Assembly (NCBI RefSeq): GCF_010560025.1
Contig: NZ_SAIY01000009.1
Span: 62,001-126,000, forward strand
Length of the DNA stretch: 64,000 nt
Source: Verrucosispora sioxanthis
Lineage (GTDB): Bacteria; Actinomycetota; Actinomycetes; Mycobacteriales; Micromonosporaceae
Direction of reading: 5' to 3'
Shown here piece by piece: positions 16,406 through 27,100 of the stretch. Below the pieces are notes generated by a model that was given only the letters and a program-made list of their open reading frames with translations, made no database searches and was not told the origin of the DNA. Numbering within the stretch: position 1 is the stretch's first letter; every line of letters begins with the position of its first letter. The position numbers and the translations under genes are program-made.

Positions 16406-17704
16406 GTGCGTGTCGGGCTGCGCGGGCTGACCACCCGCGGCCGCTCCTTCCTGGCCGCGGCGGTGGCGGCGGCCGTCTCCGCCGGCATCCTCGGCGAGAA
16501 GGACCTGTTGCGGGTGGCCGTGCTGCTGGCCGTCCTGCCGCTGCTCGCCGCGCTCTACGTCGGTCGCAGCCGCTACAAACTCGCCTGTCACCGGTCGCTG
16601 GAGCCACACCGGGTGCCGGTCGGCGCGACCGCCCGGGTGGTGCTGCGCCTGCAGAACATGTCCCGGCTACCCACCGGCACCCTGCTGCTGGAGGACCGGC
16701 TCCCGTACGCCCTGGGCAGCCGGCCCCGGGTGGTGCTGGAACGGCTCGGCGCGCACCAGGCCAGTTCCGTGGCGTACACGGTGCGTGCCGACGTGCGGGG
16801 CCGGTACGAGGTGGGGCCGCTCGTGGTCCGGATGACCGACCCCTTCGGCCTCTGCGAACTCACCCGCGCCTTCCCCGGCACCGACCGGCTCACGGTCGTC
16901 CCGCAGGTGGTTCCGTTGCCGTCGGTGCGGCTGCCCGGTGAGTACGCCGGCAGCGGTGAGAGCCGGGCCCGCTCGGTGGCGGTGCACGGCGAGGACGACG
17001 CGGCCACCCGGGAGTACCGGCGCGGCGACGACCTGCGCCGGGTGCACTGGAAGTCGACCGCGCGCACCGGCGAGCTGATGGTGCGACGGGAGGAGCAGCC
17101 CTGGGAGAGCCGGGCCACGGTGCTGCTGGACACCCGCGCGTACGGCCACCGGGGCGACGGGCCGACGGCCAGCTTCGAGTGGGCGGTCTCCGCCGCCGCC
17201 AGCATCGCGGTGCATCTGCGCCAGGCCGGCTACAAGCTTCGCCTGGTGACCGGCTCGGGCGCGGACGTCGACGCCACCGAGGGCGCCGGCGACGGCCTGC
17301 TGCTCGACCAGCTCGCCGAGGTCAGACTCGACCAGCGGGTCGAGATCACCACCCTGGTGCAGCACGTCCGGCAACGCGCCGACGGCGGGCTGATCATCGG
17401 CCTGTTCGGGTCGCTGAGCACCGCCGAGGCGGAACTGCTGGCCGGGCTGCGGGCCAACGGCGCCACCTGTGTCTGTTTCCTGCTGGACAGCTCCGCCTGG
17501 CTGAACCTGCCGACGCCCGCGCGGGCGGAGGCCGATCAGGCGCACGACACCGCGGCACTGGCGCTGCTGCATTCCGGCTGGCGGGTGATCGGCGTCGACC
17601 ACGGCGGCCGGTTGCCGGCGCTCTGGCCACAGGCCGGGCGGGGCTCGCAGGGGTTCGCGCTGCGCGCGGCGATGGCCGAGACCGTGGCCGGTGGCGTGCG
17701 ATGA
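16406..17704 (+). CDS. DUF58 domain protein (membrane-anchored, vWA-like)
   Basis: 432 residues. Two short N-terminal membrane helices (FLAAAVAAAVSAGIL and VAVLLAVLPLLAALYVG) are followed by an extended region and the DUF58 signature EYRRGDDLRRVHWKSTARTG. Proteins of this family pair with MoxR ATPases; the exact role is unknown. The GTG start lies 1 bp after the moxR stop. The next gene begins 16 bp downstream of its stop, so the three genes form one unit. Confidence 0.9.
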   Translation: MRVGLRGLTTRGRSFLAAAVAAAVSAGILGEKDLLRVAVLLAVLPLLAALYVGRSRYKLACHRSLEPHRVPVGATARVVLRLQNMSRLPTGTLLLEDRLPYALGSRPRVVLERLGAHQASSVAYTVRADVRGRYEVGPLVVRMTDPFGLCELTRAFPGTDRLTVVPQVVPLPSVRLPGEYAGSGESRARSVAVHGEDDAATREYRRGDDLRRVHWKSTARTGELMVRREEQPWESRATVLLDTRAYGHRGDGPTASFEWAVSAAASIAVHLRQAGYKLRLVTGSGADVDATEGAGDGLLLDQLAEVRLDQRVEITTLVQHVRQRADGGLIIGLFGSLSTAEAELLAGLRANGATCVCFLLDSSAWLNLPTPARAEADQAHDTAALALLHSGWRVIGVDHGGRLPALWPQAGRGSQGFALRAAMAETVAGGVR

Positions 17705-17720
17705 ACGGAAGGTCCCCCTC

Positions 17721-20192
17721 ATGATCGCCCATCGGAACCTGGGATTGGTCGCCGCCGGCGCGACGCTGCTCGCGGCGGCGCCGCTGTCGGCCATCTTCGA
17801 GCGCTGGACGTGGCTGGTCCAGGCGGTCATCGCGGTGGCCGCGGTGGCGGCCGCGGCGGCGCTGGCCCGGCTCGGCCGGACTCCGCTGTGGGTGCAGATC
17901 CTGGCCATGGTCGGCGGCCTCACCCTCGCCCTGACCTGGCTGTTCCCCAGCGGCAGCGAGTTGCTGGCGGTGCTGCCCACCCCGGCCACCTTCGGGCACT
18001 TCGCCGAGCTGCTCGGCAACTCGGTCGAGGACATGCGCTCCCACGGCGTGAAGGTCCCGGACACCGACCCGCTGCTGTTCGTCACCGTGCTCGGCATCGG
18101 CGGGGTGGCGGTGCTGGTTGACGTGCTCTGCGTCGGGCTGCGCCGCCCCGCCCTGGCCGGCCTGCCGATGCTTGCCATCTACTCGGTGCCGGTGGCGGTC
18201 TACGTGGACAGCGTTCCGCCGGTGCCGTTCGCGATCGGCGCCGCCGGTTTCCTGTGGCTGCTGGTCACCGACAACGTGGACCGGGTCCGCCGGTTCGGCC
18301 GCCGGTTCACCGGCGACGGCCGCGACGTCGACGTCTGGGAGTCGTCGCCGCTGGCCGCCGCCGGCCGCCGCCTGGCGGTGGTGGGCCTCGCGCTGGCCGT
18401 GCTGGTGCCGTTGGCCGTGCCCGGGATGACCGCCGGGCTGATGACCACCCTCAACTCCGGCGCCGGCTCCGGCATCGGTCCCGGGTTCGGCGGCTCACCC
18501 GGTCGGGTCGATCTCTTCGCCGCGCTCAGTGGGCAGCTCAACCAGTCCCAGGTGACCGACCTGGTGACCGTCACCACCACCGAGGAGGAGCCCTTCTACC
18601 TGCGCTTCGGGGTCGCCGACGACCTGCGTACCGACGGCTTCCGGGTGCGCGGCCCCAACGGCAGGCGGGTCAACGGCGACCTACCCGATCCCTCGGGGCG
18701 CTCGGTGCCGGGCGTGCAACGCACCCGGCAACGGGCCACCGTGCAGGTCAGCCGGGAACTGAACATGCCGCTGCTGCCGGTCTACGCCGAGCCGGTCAGC
18801 TTCGCCGAGTTGGGCAACAGCTGGTTCTACGACCCGAACCTGCAGGTCGTCTTCTCCAACCGGGAGAACTCCCGGGGCAAGGAGTACTCCTTCGACTACG
18901 TACGCTCGTCGTACAGCCCGCAGGCGCTGCGGCGGGCCCAGCCGCTGCCGGCGGACCTGCCGCTGCGCCGGCAGCAGACCGTGACGCCGGACGTGCCGGA
19001 GGTCCGCACCCTGGTGGAGGACCTGACCCGGGGGGCCAGCACCGAGTACGACAAGGTGCGGGCCATCTACGACTACTTCTCCGAGGACAACGGCTTCAGC
19101 TACCGGCTCAGCACCGAGCAGGGCACCAGCGGCCAGGCGATTCTCGACTTCCTGCAGAACAAGGTCGGCTACTGCCAGCAGTACGCCGCGGCGTTGGCCT
19201 GGATGGTCCGCGACGCGGGGATCCCGGCCCGGGTCGCCTTCGGGTTCACCAACGGCAGCCGGCGCAGCGACGACACGCTCACCCTGACCAACCGCAACCT
19301 GCACGCCTGGACCGAGGTCTACTTCGACCAGATCGGCTGGGTGCCCTTCGACGCCACCCCGGCCTACGGTGTGCCGGGCTCGACCCGCTCGGCCTGGGCG
19401 CCGGACGTGGACGCCCCGGAGGAGAGCACGCCGCAGGGCGGCACGTCGGACACCCCCGACGAGACGGACCCGTCGGCCGACGCGGAGCAGGGACCGAACC
19501 AGTTCGAGGAGGGCGAGGACCCGGGCGCGGCGGCCGGCTCGGACACCCCTGCCGAGCAGCGGTCCCGCTGGCCGTGGCTGGTCGCCGCCAGCGTCCTGAC
19601 GCTGCTGGTGTTGCTCGCCGTGCCCGCACTGCGCCGGCTCGCCCTGCGTCGCCGTCGGGGCCGGCCGGCACCGGTGGTACGGACGGTCGACGCGTCGGAC
19701 GCGGCCCCGTCCGCGACCGGTCAACCGGTCATGGTGGTCGCCACCGATCCGGACCGGGCGCGGGCCGACGCGCACGCCGCCTGGGACGAACTGATCGACA
19801 CGCTTGTCGACTACCGGATCGGGGTGGACCGGACGGAAACCCCACGCGCCACGGCGGAGCGGCTGGCCCGGGAGCGGCTGGCCACGCAGGACGACGCCGG
19901 GTCGGCGGTACGCCTGCTCGGGCGGGCGGAGGAGCGGGCCCGTTACGCGCGGGACCCGTTGACCGGCGAACCGCTGCCGGCAGCCTTGCGGACGGTGCGC
20001 GGCGCACTCGCCGGGCAGGCCGATCGGCGGACCCGCCTGGTGGCGACCGTGCTGCCGCCGTCGGTGTTGTCCCGGTGGCGCACCGCCGTCGCGGACAACT
20101 CGTCCCGACTGGTCAACTCGGCCGGGCAGGTGCGCCGGAGGCTGCTGCGGTTCAGTCCGCGCCGATTGATCGCCAGCCGCGCGGGGCGCTGA
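17721..20192 (+). CDS. TgpA-like membrane transglutaminase
   Basis: 823 residues. The N-terminal part (to about 250) has several membrane helices typical of the DUF3488/TgpA_N domain. A long extracytoplasmic part contains the transglutaminase core, with Cys485 (VGYCQQYAAALAWM), His528 (LHAWTEVYF) and Asp544 (VPFDATP) as the likely triad. Next come an acidic Pro/Ser linker, one more membrane helix (PWLVAASVLTLLVLLAVPAL) and a DUF4129-like cytoplasmic tail. The ATG at 17721 has GGAAGG upstream. Likely acts on cell-surface proteins; substrate unknown. Third gene of the MoxR-DUF58 operon. Confidence 0.9.
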   Translation: MIAHRNLGLVAAGATLLAAAPLSAIFERWTWLVQAVIAVAAVAAAAALARLGRTPLWVQILAMVGGLTLALTWLFPSGSELLAVLPTPATFGHFAELLGNSVEDMRSHGVKVPDTDPLLFVTVLGIGGVAVLVDVLCVGLRRPALAGLPMLAIYSVPVAVYVDSVPPVPFAIGAAGFLWLLVTDNVDRVRRFGRRFTGDGRDVDVWESSPLAAAGRRLAVVGLALAVLVPLAVPGMTAGLMTTLNSGAGSGIGPGFGGSPGRVDLFAALSGQLNQSQVTDLVTVTTTEEEPFYLRFGVADDLRTDGFRVRGPNGRRVNGDLPDPSGRSVPGVQRTRQRATVQVSRELNMPLLPVYAEPVSFAELGNSWFYDPNLQVVFSNRENSRGKEYSFDYVRSSYSPQALRRAQPLPADLPLRRQQTVTPDVPEVRTLVEDLTRGASTEYDKVRAIYDYFSEDNGFSYRLSTEQGTSGQAILDFLQNKVGYCQQYAAALAWMVRDAGIPARVAFGFTNGSRRSDDTLTLTNRNLHAWTEVYFDQIGWVPFDATPAYGVPGSTRSAWAPDVDAPEESTPQGGTSDTPDETDPSADAEQGPNQFEEGEDPGAAAGSDTPAEQRSRWPWLVAASVLTLLVLLAVPALRRLALRRRRGRPAPVVRTVDASDAAPSATGQPVMVVATDPDRARADAHAAWDELIDTLVDYRIGVDRTETPRATAERLARERLATQDDAGSAVRLLGRAEERARYARDPLTGEPLPAALRTVRGALAGQADRRTRLVATVLPPSVLSRWRTAVADNSSRLVNSAGQVRRRLLRFSPRRLIASRAGR

Positions 20193-20219
20193 CGCCAACC
20201 GTGCGCGGGCGCTGATCCC

Positions 20220-20253
20220 GTTGCCGGCGACACCATCGGAGGTCGCCGGCAAC
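20220..20253. terminator. Hairpin after the transglutaminase gene
   Basis: Inverted repeat GTTGCCGGCGAC / GTCGCCGGCAAC with a short loop, 28 bp after the stop. No T-tract, as is usual for this GC class. Confidence 0.6.
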
Positions 20254-20315
20254 GCGCCGCCGGCAGGCGGGCGACACGGAGCCTCGCACGGCACCCTGGC
20301 CGTTTGCGCGCCACT

Positions 20316-20341
20316 CACCCCGGGCAGCCCAGCCCGGGGTG
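20316..20341. terminator. Hairpin after the DUF3040 gene
   Basis: Perfect 10-bp stem CACCCCGGGC / GCCCGGGGTG with a 6-nt loop, 31 bp downstream of the minus-strand DUF3040 gene. Together with the 20220 hairpin it separates two convergent units. Confidence 0.6.
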
Positions 20342-20371
20342 ACGTGCTTCCTCGTCAGCGGCGGAACGGGG

Positions 20372-20767
20372 TCAGCGGTGCCCCTCCGGGCGCTGCCGCC
20401 ACCGGTCCTCCATCCGGTCGAGGAAACCCGACTTCCGGCCGGCACGGCCTCGGAACCGGCGACGACTCGCCGTGCCCCCGACGACGTGCAGGTCGGGTGA
20501 CTGCGCCCGACGATGCGACTGCACCGCGAACGCGGCCGAGGCCAGCATGACTACGAATCCCGCCACTGCCAGCGGCGGAGTCTTGATCACCGCGCCATAG
20601 ACCAGCAACGCCAGGCCAGCGATGATCACGCCGGCAGCGACGAGCAGGCGACGCCGCGCGTGGAAGCGCGGATCGCTGGCGCGCACGGCCGAGGCGAACT
20701 TGGGGTCCTCGGCAAGCGACCGCTCGATCTGCTCGAACAGCCGCTGCTCGTGCTCCGAGAGCGGCAC
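20372..20767 (-). CDS. DUF3040 membrane protein
   Basis: 131 residues, an actinobacterial family of unknown function. The N-terminus MPLSEHEQRLFEQIERSLAE and DPKF are the family signature. Two helices follow (LLVAAGVIIAGLALLVYGAV and LAVAGFVVMLASAAFAVQ), then a basic C-terminal tail. GTG start with GGGGAGGAG upstream. It stands alone, downstream of dinB on the same strand. Confidence 0.88.
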   Translation of the reverse strand: MPLSEHEQRLFEQIERSLAEDPKFASAVRASDPRFHARRRLLVAAGVIIAGLALLVYGAVIKTPPLAVAGFVVMLASAAFAVQSHRRAQSPDLHVVGGTASRRRFRGRAGRKSGFLDRMEDRWRQRPEGHR

Positions 20768-20882
20768 GGCACTCCTCCCCGGTCACGTTGGTCGGTCCGG
20801 TCGGACCGACAGACCGTGGCAGCCAACCGGCTGCTTACCCGCAAGTCTACGAGGGCCCTCGCGCGTCGGAAAGCGGGACGAC

Positions 20883-22142
20883 CTACGGTCGGGTCGGATT
20901 TTCATTTCGTCGGGGATCGCGCCCGGTGAGAAGACTGGCCGGTCCTATGACGGACCGCCCGAAACGGGCAGCCGCCGCGTCGGCGGCGACCTCCGCCTCC
21001 CGCCAGCCTCTCTCCGGCTGCCCGAGGGCGAGCTGCTGCGGCGTCTGGTCCGCCGCCGTCAATCCCTCCGCCCGGACACCGAGCAGGCGGATCCGCTCAC
21101 CCGGGTTCAACGCGGTGTAGAGCGCCCACGACGTGTCGAACATCTCCCGGGCCACGTCGGTGGGCACGTCCAGGGTGCGGGCCCGGCTCACGGTGCGGAA
21201 GTCGGCGGTGCGCACCTTGAGCGACACCGTCCGCCCCACCTGCCCGCCGGCCCGCAACCGGGCACCGACCTTCTCCGCCAGGGCCAGCAGAGTCCGGCGG
21301 ATCTCGGCCGGGTCGTCGACGTCCACGTCGAAGGTGACCTCCGCGCCGATCGACTTCTCCGCCTGCTCCGGGCTGACCCGGCGTGGGTCACGGCCCCAGG
21401 ACAGCTCGTGCAGGTGCGCGGCGGCCGCCTCGCCGAGCGCGGTCCGCAGCATGCCCGGCGGCGCCTGCGCGAGGTCGCCGATGGTACGCAGACCGAGCCG
21501 CAGCAGTGCCTGCTCGGAACGCTCCCCCACCCCCCACAACGCGCCGACCGGCAGCGGGTGGAGGAACTCGAGCACCCGGTCGGCCGGCACCACGAGCAGA
21601 CCGTCGGGCTTCGCCCGGGTCGAGCCGAGCTTGGCCACGAACTTGCTCGGCGCGACCCCGACCGAGCAGGTCAGCCCCTGCTCGGTGGCGACCCGCTCCC
21701 GGATGCGGCGGGCGATCTCCGCCGGCCGGCCGAACAGTCGCCGGGCACCGGCGACGTCGAGGAACGCCTCGTCCAGCGAGAGCGGCTCGACCAGCGGCGT
21801 GACGTCCCGGAAGATCTGCATGACCGCCCGCGAGGCCGCCGCGTAGCGGGCGAAGTCGGGGGGAAGGAAGACCGCGTGCGGGCAGAGGGCCCGGGCCCGC
21901 ATCGTGGGCATCGCGCTGCGAACGCCGTACCGCCGGGCCTCGTAGCTGGCCGAACTGACCACGCCGCGCGCACCGACCCCACCGACCACGACGGCCCGGC
22001 CGCGCAGCTCCGGTCGGTGCCGGACCTCCACCGAGGCGTAGAAGGCGTCCATGTCGACGTGCAGGATCGGGCACCCGGCGTCGTCGGCGCCGGGCCCGAA
22101 CCGGGGATCGCCGCCCCGGGGTAGCGACTGGCTGCGGCCCAC
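20883..22142 (-). CDS. dinB: DNA polymerase IV (DinB)
   Basis: Y-family translesion polymerase, 419 residues. The catalytic motifs are ILHVDMDAFYASVE and the SLDEAFLDV acid pair. The helix-hairpin-helix region (LPVGALWGVGERSEQALLRLGLRTIGDL) and the little-finger domain are complete. The first about 28 residues, before HVDMDAF, are a short extension. The start is fixed by a TAACCT box 6 nt before the GTG. No LexA-type box is visible next to it, so unlike the imuB-dnaE2 unit it is probably not under direct SOS control. Confidence 0.95.
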   Translation of the reverse strand: MGRSQSLPRGGDPRFGPGADDAGCPILHVDMDAFYASVEVRHRPELRGRAVVVGGVGARGVVSSASYEARRYGVRSAMPTMRARALCPHAVFLPPDFARYAAASRAVMQIFRDVTPLVEPLSLDEAFLDVAGARRLFGRPAEIARRIRERVATEQGLTCSVGVAPSKFVAKLGSTRAKPDGLLVVPADRVLEFLHPLPVGALWGVGERSEQALLRLGLRTIGDLAQAPPGMLRTALGEAAAAHLHELSWGRDPRRVSPEQAEKSIGAEVTFDVDVDDPAEIRRTLLALAEKVGARLRAGGQVGRTVSLKVRTADFRTVSRARTLDVPTDVAREMFDTSWALYTALNPGERIRLLGVRAEGLTAADQTPQQLALGQPERGWREAEVAADAAAARFGRSVIGPASLLTGRDPRRNENPTRP

Positions 22143-22148
22143 CCGCGC

Positions 22149-22154
22149 AGGTTA
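22149..22154 (-). promoter_or_regulatory. dinB -10 box, leaderless
   Basis: TAACCT, 6 nt before the GTG start of dinB on the minus strand. A small GGGCTGAC/GTCAGCCC hairpin (22162-22187) lies just upstream and overlaps the stop of the preceding gene. Confidence 0.55.
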
Positions 22155-22180
22155 GCCCGCCGGGCTGACATTCCGGCCGG

Positions 22181-23353
22181 TCAGCCCCGCACCACCAGCA
22201 GCGGAATGGTCATCTCGGCCGCGGTGTCCGCACCGTGGAAGGCCACCAACCGGGACACCATCGGCGGCTCCGACCGACTGGCCAGCACGGCGTACGTGTC
22301 GTTGCAGACCACCACGACGTCGCCGATCCGGTCCAGGTGGCCGGCGGCCACCGGCCCGAACCGGCCGCTGGCCACCGCCTCCTCACGGGTGAGCACCCGG
22401 GCGGCGGTGCCGAGCACGGCCGACCAGGCGGCCACCACGTCGGCGGTGGCTCCCGGTGCGACATGCAGGTAACGCACCCGGGGTTCGCCGGCGACCACCC
22501 GCACCCCGGCGGTCAACCGGGGATTGGTGTCCAGGTCGAACCGATCCCCGGCGGGAATGTCGAGCTGACCGTGGTCGGCGGTGACCAGCAGCGCGGCGTC
22601 GGGCGGCAACCCGTCCACCAGCCGGGCCAGCAATCCGTCCATCTCGGTCACCGCCACCCGCCACGGCAACGAGTCGACGCCGCTGAGATGACCGTGCCGG
22701 TCGACGTCCGGATGGTAGGCGGAGACGAGAGTCGGACCGGGCCCGGCGGTCAGCGCCGCCAGCGTGGTGGCGGCCACCGCGTCGACACCGGCCGCGCCCC
22801 GGTAGTCACCACCCCGGTTGGCGGCCAGGGTCAGACCGGTGCCACCGAACTCCGGCCGGCTCACCACGGTCACCGCCACACCCGCCGCCCGGGCCCGTTC
22901 CAGCTGGGTGGGAACCGGCTGCCAGCGCAGCGGGTCGGGATCGCCGTCGCGCCACTCGATGTGGTTGAGGACCCGCTCGGTGCCCGGAAGGCACACGGTG
23001 AAGCCGAGCACCCCGTGCGCGCCGGGCGCCACGCCGGTGCCCAGGGTGACCAGGCTGGTCGGGGTGGTGGAGGGGAAACCGGAGGTGAGCGGTCGACCGG
23101 AGGCGGCGGTCAGCCCGGTCAGCGTCGGCGCGTACGGCGCGGCGGTCGGGATCTGGTACCAGCCGAGGCCGTCGACCAGCAGCACCGCGATCCGGCGCAC
23201 CCCGGACAGTTCGGCGGCGAGGCCGAGCGGGTCCGCGACGCCGGGGACACCGAGCACGGCCAGCGCGCTGGGCAGCACGTCGGCGAGGCTGCCGCCGCCG
23301 TACCCCGGCGCGACGACCTCCAGCGGGCGGGCCCGGCCGATCACGCCGGTCAT
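22181..23353 (-). CDS. Type I phosphodiesterase/nucleotide pyrophosphatase family protein
   Basis: 390 residues of the alkaline-phosphatase-like superfamily. Metal site segments are AVLLVDGLGWYQIP near the N-terminus, the nucleophile region SGFPSTTPTSLVTLGTG, AYHPDVDRHGHLSG and LVTADHGQLDIP. No signal peptide, so probably cytoplasmic. Substrate unknown. The ATG overlaps the stop of the methyltransferase gene upstream (ATGA), so the two are co-translated. Confidence 0.9.
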   Translation of the reverse strand: MTGVIGRARPLEVVAPGYGGGSLADVLPSALAVLGVPGVADPLGLAAELSGVRRIAVLLVDGLGWYQIPTAAPYAPTLTGLTAASGRPLTSGFPSTTPTSLVTLGTGVAPGAHGVLGFTVCLPGTERVLNHIEWRDGDPDPLRWQPVPTQLERARAAGVAVTVVSRPEFGGTGLTLAANRGGDYRGAAGVDAVAATTLAALTAGPGPTLVSAYHPDVDRHGHLSGVDSLPWRVAVTEMDGLLARLVDGLPPDAALLVTADHGQLDIPAGDRFDLDTNPRLTAGVRVVAGEPRVRYLHVAPGATADVVAAWSAVLGTAARVLTREEAVASGRFGPVAAGHLDRIGDVVVVCNDTYAVLASRSEPPMVSRLVAFHGADTAAEMTIPLLVVRG

Positions 23354-24095
23354 GCCGGACGGCGGGCGAACAGGTGCAGCTGGGCCGCGACGTCCCGCCA
23401 GGGTGGTCGCGCGGCGAGCGTCCGCTCCAACTCGACCAGGGCAGCGGCCTGACCGTCCGCCACGGCCGCGGGCAGCAGGTCGGCCAGGACGCGTACGCCG
23501 TGGATCTCCTCGACGGTGAGACCAGCGGCGGTCAGCAGCGCGGCGGCGCCCTCGACGTCGAAGCGGCGGCGCAGGGTGTCCCGCTCGCCGGCGGAGCCGA
23601 CCGGGTCGGCGGCCAGGGTCGCGGCCACGTCGAGGTGCCCGTTCATCGCCCGGCCGAGCACCGCGGCGGCCCGCCCGGCGACCAGCACGCTCGCCGCACC
23701 GCCCGGTCGGAGCACGCCGGCCAGCGCGGACACCACAGGTGCCGGGTCGTCGACGACCTCCAGCACGGCGTGGCAGAGCACCAGGTCGACGCTGGCCGGC
23801 TCGATCAGCCCGGCCAACGCGTCGGCGTCACCCTGCACCGCGCGCACCCACCCGGCCACCCCCGCCTCGGCGGCCGGCGGCTGAGCGCGGCGAGCGCGTC
23901 GGGACTGGCGTCGACCACTGTCACCCGGTGCCCGGCCTGGGCCAGCGGCACCGCGAAGCCGCCGGTGCCACCCCCCACGTCCAGCACGGTCAGCTCGGCG
24001 GCCGGCCGGCGGTCCAGCTCGGCGCGCAGCACCGACCAGACCACGGCGGTACGGGGGGTGAGCGGCGGCCCGGCCGGGCCTGGGGTCTGTTCCAC
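23350..24095 (-). CDS. SAM-dependent methyltransferase, one frame break
   Basis: Class I methyltransferase. The N-terminal frame carries the SAM loop LTVLDVGGGTGGFAVPLAQAG and VTVVDASPDALAAL. The C-terminal frame carries GWVRAVQGDADALAGL and VLCHAVLEVVDDPAPVVSALA (motifs II-III). One missing base at about 23873-23878 (CCGGCC run) rejoins them into about 248 residues. The GTG at 24095 is preceded at 7 nt by a TAGGCT box. Substrate not recognisable. It is translationally coupled to the downstream phosphodiesterase gene. Confidence 0.85.
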
Positions 24096-24102
24096 CCGGT
24101 CG

Positions 24103-24108
24103 AGCCTA
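24103..24108 (-). promoter_or_regulatory. Methyltransferase -10 box, leaderless
   Basis: TAGGCT, 7 nt before the GTG at 24095. Confidence 0.5.
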
Positions 24109-24148
24109 GTCAGCCGGGCACAGATCGCCAGGGGGCACCTGCCCACCG

Positions 24149-27100
24149 TCAGCGGAAGTCGCGGGAGGCGGGGCGGACCGGTGCCTCGATCGGGTCCAGC
24201 CGGTCGGCGACCAGGTTGACCACCCCCTCGTGCCGCTGTAGCCGCCCCCGCACCACCAACGCCGTGCTGGTGCGGGCCACCCGTCGATGCCGCTGCCACA
24301 GCCCTGGCGAGCAGGTGACGTTGAGCATGCCGGTCTCGTCCTCCAGGTTGAGGAAGGTGACCCCACCGGCGGTCGCGGGCCGCTGCCGATGGGTGACGAT
24401 GCCACCGACCCGGATCCGCCGGCCCGGTTCCACCCGGCCCAACCGGTCGATCGGGACCGCGCCCACGGCGTCCAGCTGCGGCCGGATGAACCGGGCCGGG
24501 TGGTTCTCCGGCGACAAACCGGTGGCCCAGACGTCGGCGACCAGCCGGTCTACCTCCTCCATTCCGGGCAGCACGGGTGCCTCCGTACCGGTGACCGTGC
24601 CGGGCAGCCGACCGGGCCGCTCCTGGGCCGCCGCGCCGGCCGCCCAGAGCGCCTGCCGCCGGGTCAGCCCGAAACAGGCGAAGGCGTCCGCGGTGGCCAG
24701 CGCCTCCAACTGGGCGGCGGTCAGACCCACCCGCCGGGCCAGATCCGGCATGTCGCGGTACGGGCCGTCCGCCGCCCGCTCGGCCTCGATCCGCTCGGCC
24801 ACACCGTCGCCGAGGGTACGCACGCTGGACAGCCCGAGCCGGACCGCCGGGCCGCCCAGCCCCCAGGCGTGCGGCGGTTCCCCCGCCCGGCTGCCCCAGC
24901 GGGTGTCCGGGGTGGACTCCAGCACCGGCTTCGCGTCGCTGGCGTTGACGTCCGGTCGGCGTACCTGCACACCGTGCCGGCGGGCGTCGTCGACCAGGGT
25001 CTGCGGCGAGTAGAAGCCCATCGGCTGGGCGCTGAGCAGCGCGGCCAGGAACGGACCGGGGTGGTAGCGCTTCAGCCAGGAACTGGCGTAGACCAGGTAG
25101 GCGAAGCTCATCGCGTGGCTCTCCGGGAAGCCGTAGCTGGCGAACGCGGTGAGCTTGCGGTAGACGTCGTCGGCCAGTTCACCGGTGATGCCGCGCTCGG
25201 CCATGCCCTGGTAGAGCCGGTCGGCGATCTGCTCCATCCGCTGCACCGACCGTTTGGCGCCCATCGCCCGGCGCAGCTGGTCGGCCTCGGCCGCGTCGAA
25301 GCCGGCCAGGTCGATGGCGAGCTGCATCAGCTGCTCCTGGAACAGCGGCACGCCGAGGGTCTTCTCCAGCGCGTTACGCATCAGCGGATGCGGGTAGGTC
25401 ACCGGCTCCTGGCCGTTCTTGCGCCGGATGTACGGGTGCACCGAGCCGCCCTGGATCGGACCGGGCCGGATCAGCGCCACCTCGACCACCAGGTCGTAGA
25501 ACGTCCGGGGCTTGAGCCGGGGCAGGGTGGCCATCTGGGCGCGGCTCTCCACCTGGAACACCCCGACCGAGTCGGCCCGGCAGAGCATGTCGTAGACCTC
25601 GGGGTCGTCCAGCGTCATGTCGCCGAGATCCAGGCTCATCCCGATCATGTCGTAGCCGTAGTGCAGGGCCGACAGCATGCCGAGACCGAGCAGGTCGAAC
25701 TTGACCAGGCCGACGGCGGCGCAGTCGTCCTTGTCCCACTGGAGCACGCTGCGCCCGGGCATCCGCCCCCACTCCACCGGGCAGACCTCGATCACCGGCC
25801 GGTCGCAGATCACCATGCCGCCGGAGTGGATGCCCAGGTGCCGGGGGAACGTCTGGAGTTCGTTGGCGTACGCGACCACCTGCTCGGGGATCTCCGGCAC
25901 GTCCACCGTGGCCACGTCGCCCCACCGGTCGATCTGCTTGCTCCAGGCGTCCTGCTGGCCGGGTGGGAAGCCGAACGCCTTGGCCACGTCCCGCACCGCC
26001 GAGCGGGGCCGGTAGGAGATCACGTTGGCCACCTGGGCGGTGTGCTCCCGGCCGTAGCGGGCGTAGACGTGCTGGATGACCTCCTCCCGGCGGTCGGACT
26101 CGATGTCCACGTCGATGTCGGGCGGCCCGTCGCGCTCGGGAGCCAGGAACCGCTCGAACAGCAGCCGGTGCCGGACCGCGTCCACGTTGGTGATCCGCAG
26201 CGCGTAGCAGACCGCCGAGTTCGCCGCCGAACCCCGGCCCTGGCAGTAGATGTCCGCCCGGCGGCAGAAGTCGACGATGTCGTACACCACCAGGAAGTAG
26301 CCGGGGAAGCCCAGCTCCTCGATCATGTTCAGCTCGTGGTCGAGTTGCGCGTACGCCTGCGGGTGCGCCTCGCGCGGGCCGTAGCGTTCCCGGGCGCCGG
26401 TCTCGGTGAGGTGGCGCAGCCAGCTCATCTCGGTGTGCCCCGACGGCACCGGGTACGCCGGCAGCTGCGGCGCCACGAGCTGGAGGTCGAAGGCCAGCTC
26501 GGCACCGAACTCGGCGGCCCGGGCCACGGCGCCCGGGTAGGCGGCGAACCGGGCCGTCATCTCGGCGCCGTCCCGCAGGTGGGCGGTGCCCGCCGCGGGC
26601 AGCCGTCGATCTCGTCCAGGCTGCGTCGGGCCCGCACGGCCGCCAGGGTGGTGGCCAGTCGCCGCCGCCCCGGTGTCGCGTAGTGCACGTTGTTCGTGGC
26701 CACCGTGGGCAGGCCGGCGGCGGTCGCCAACTCGGCCAGGGCGTCGTTGCGGTCGCCGTCGACCGGATGCCCGTGGTCGGTCAGCTCCACCGCCACCGTC
26801 TCCGCGCCAAACAGCGCGGTGAGCCGGTCCAGCTCGCGGGCCGCCGCGTCGACCCCCTCGGTGAGCAGGGCGGCCGGCACGTGCCCCTTGCGGCAGCCGG
26901 TGAGCACCAGCACGTGGTCGCGCAGGTCGGCGGCGATCTCCTCCAGCTCACCGTAGACCGGGCGGCCCTTCTCACCGCCCCGCAGCTGGGCGCGGGCGAT
27001 GGTCGCGGCCAGCCGGGCGTACCCCTCGTGGCCGTGAGCCAGCAGCAGCAGGTGGTTGCCGTGCGGGTCGGGTACGCCGTTCTGCGGACCGGGCAGGCCG

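Noticed and set aside
24287..26683. 798-codon plus-strand open frame opposite dnaE2
   Set aside because: Shadow frame with no recognisable motif; DnaE2 on the minus strand is certain.
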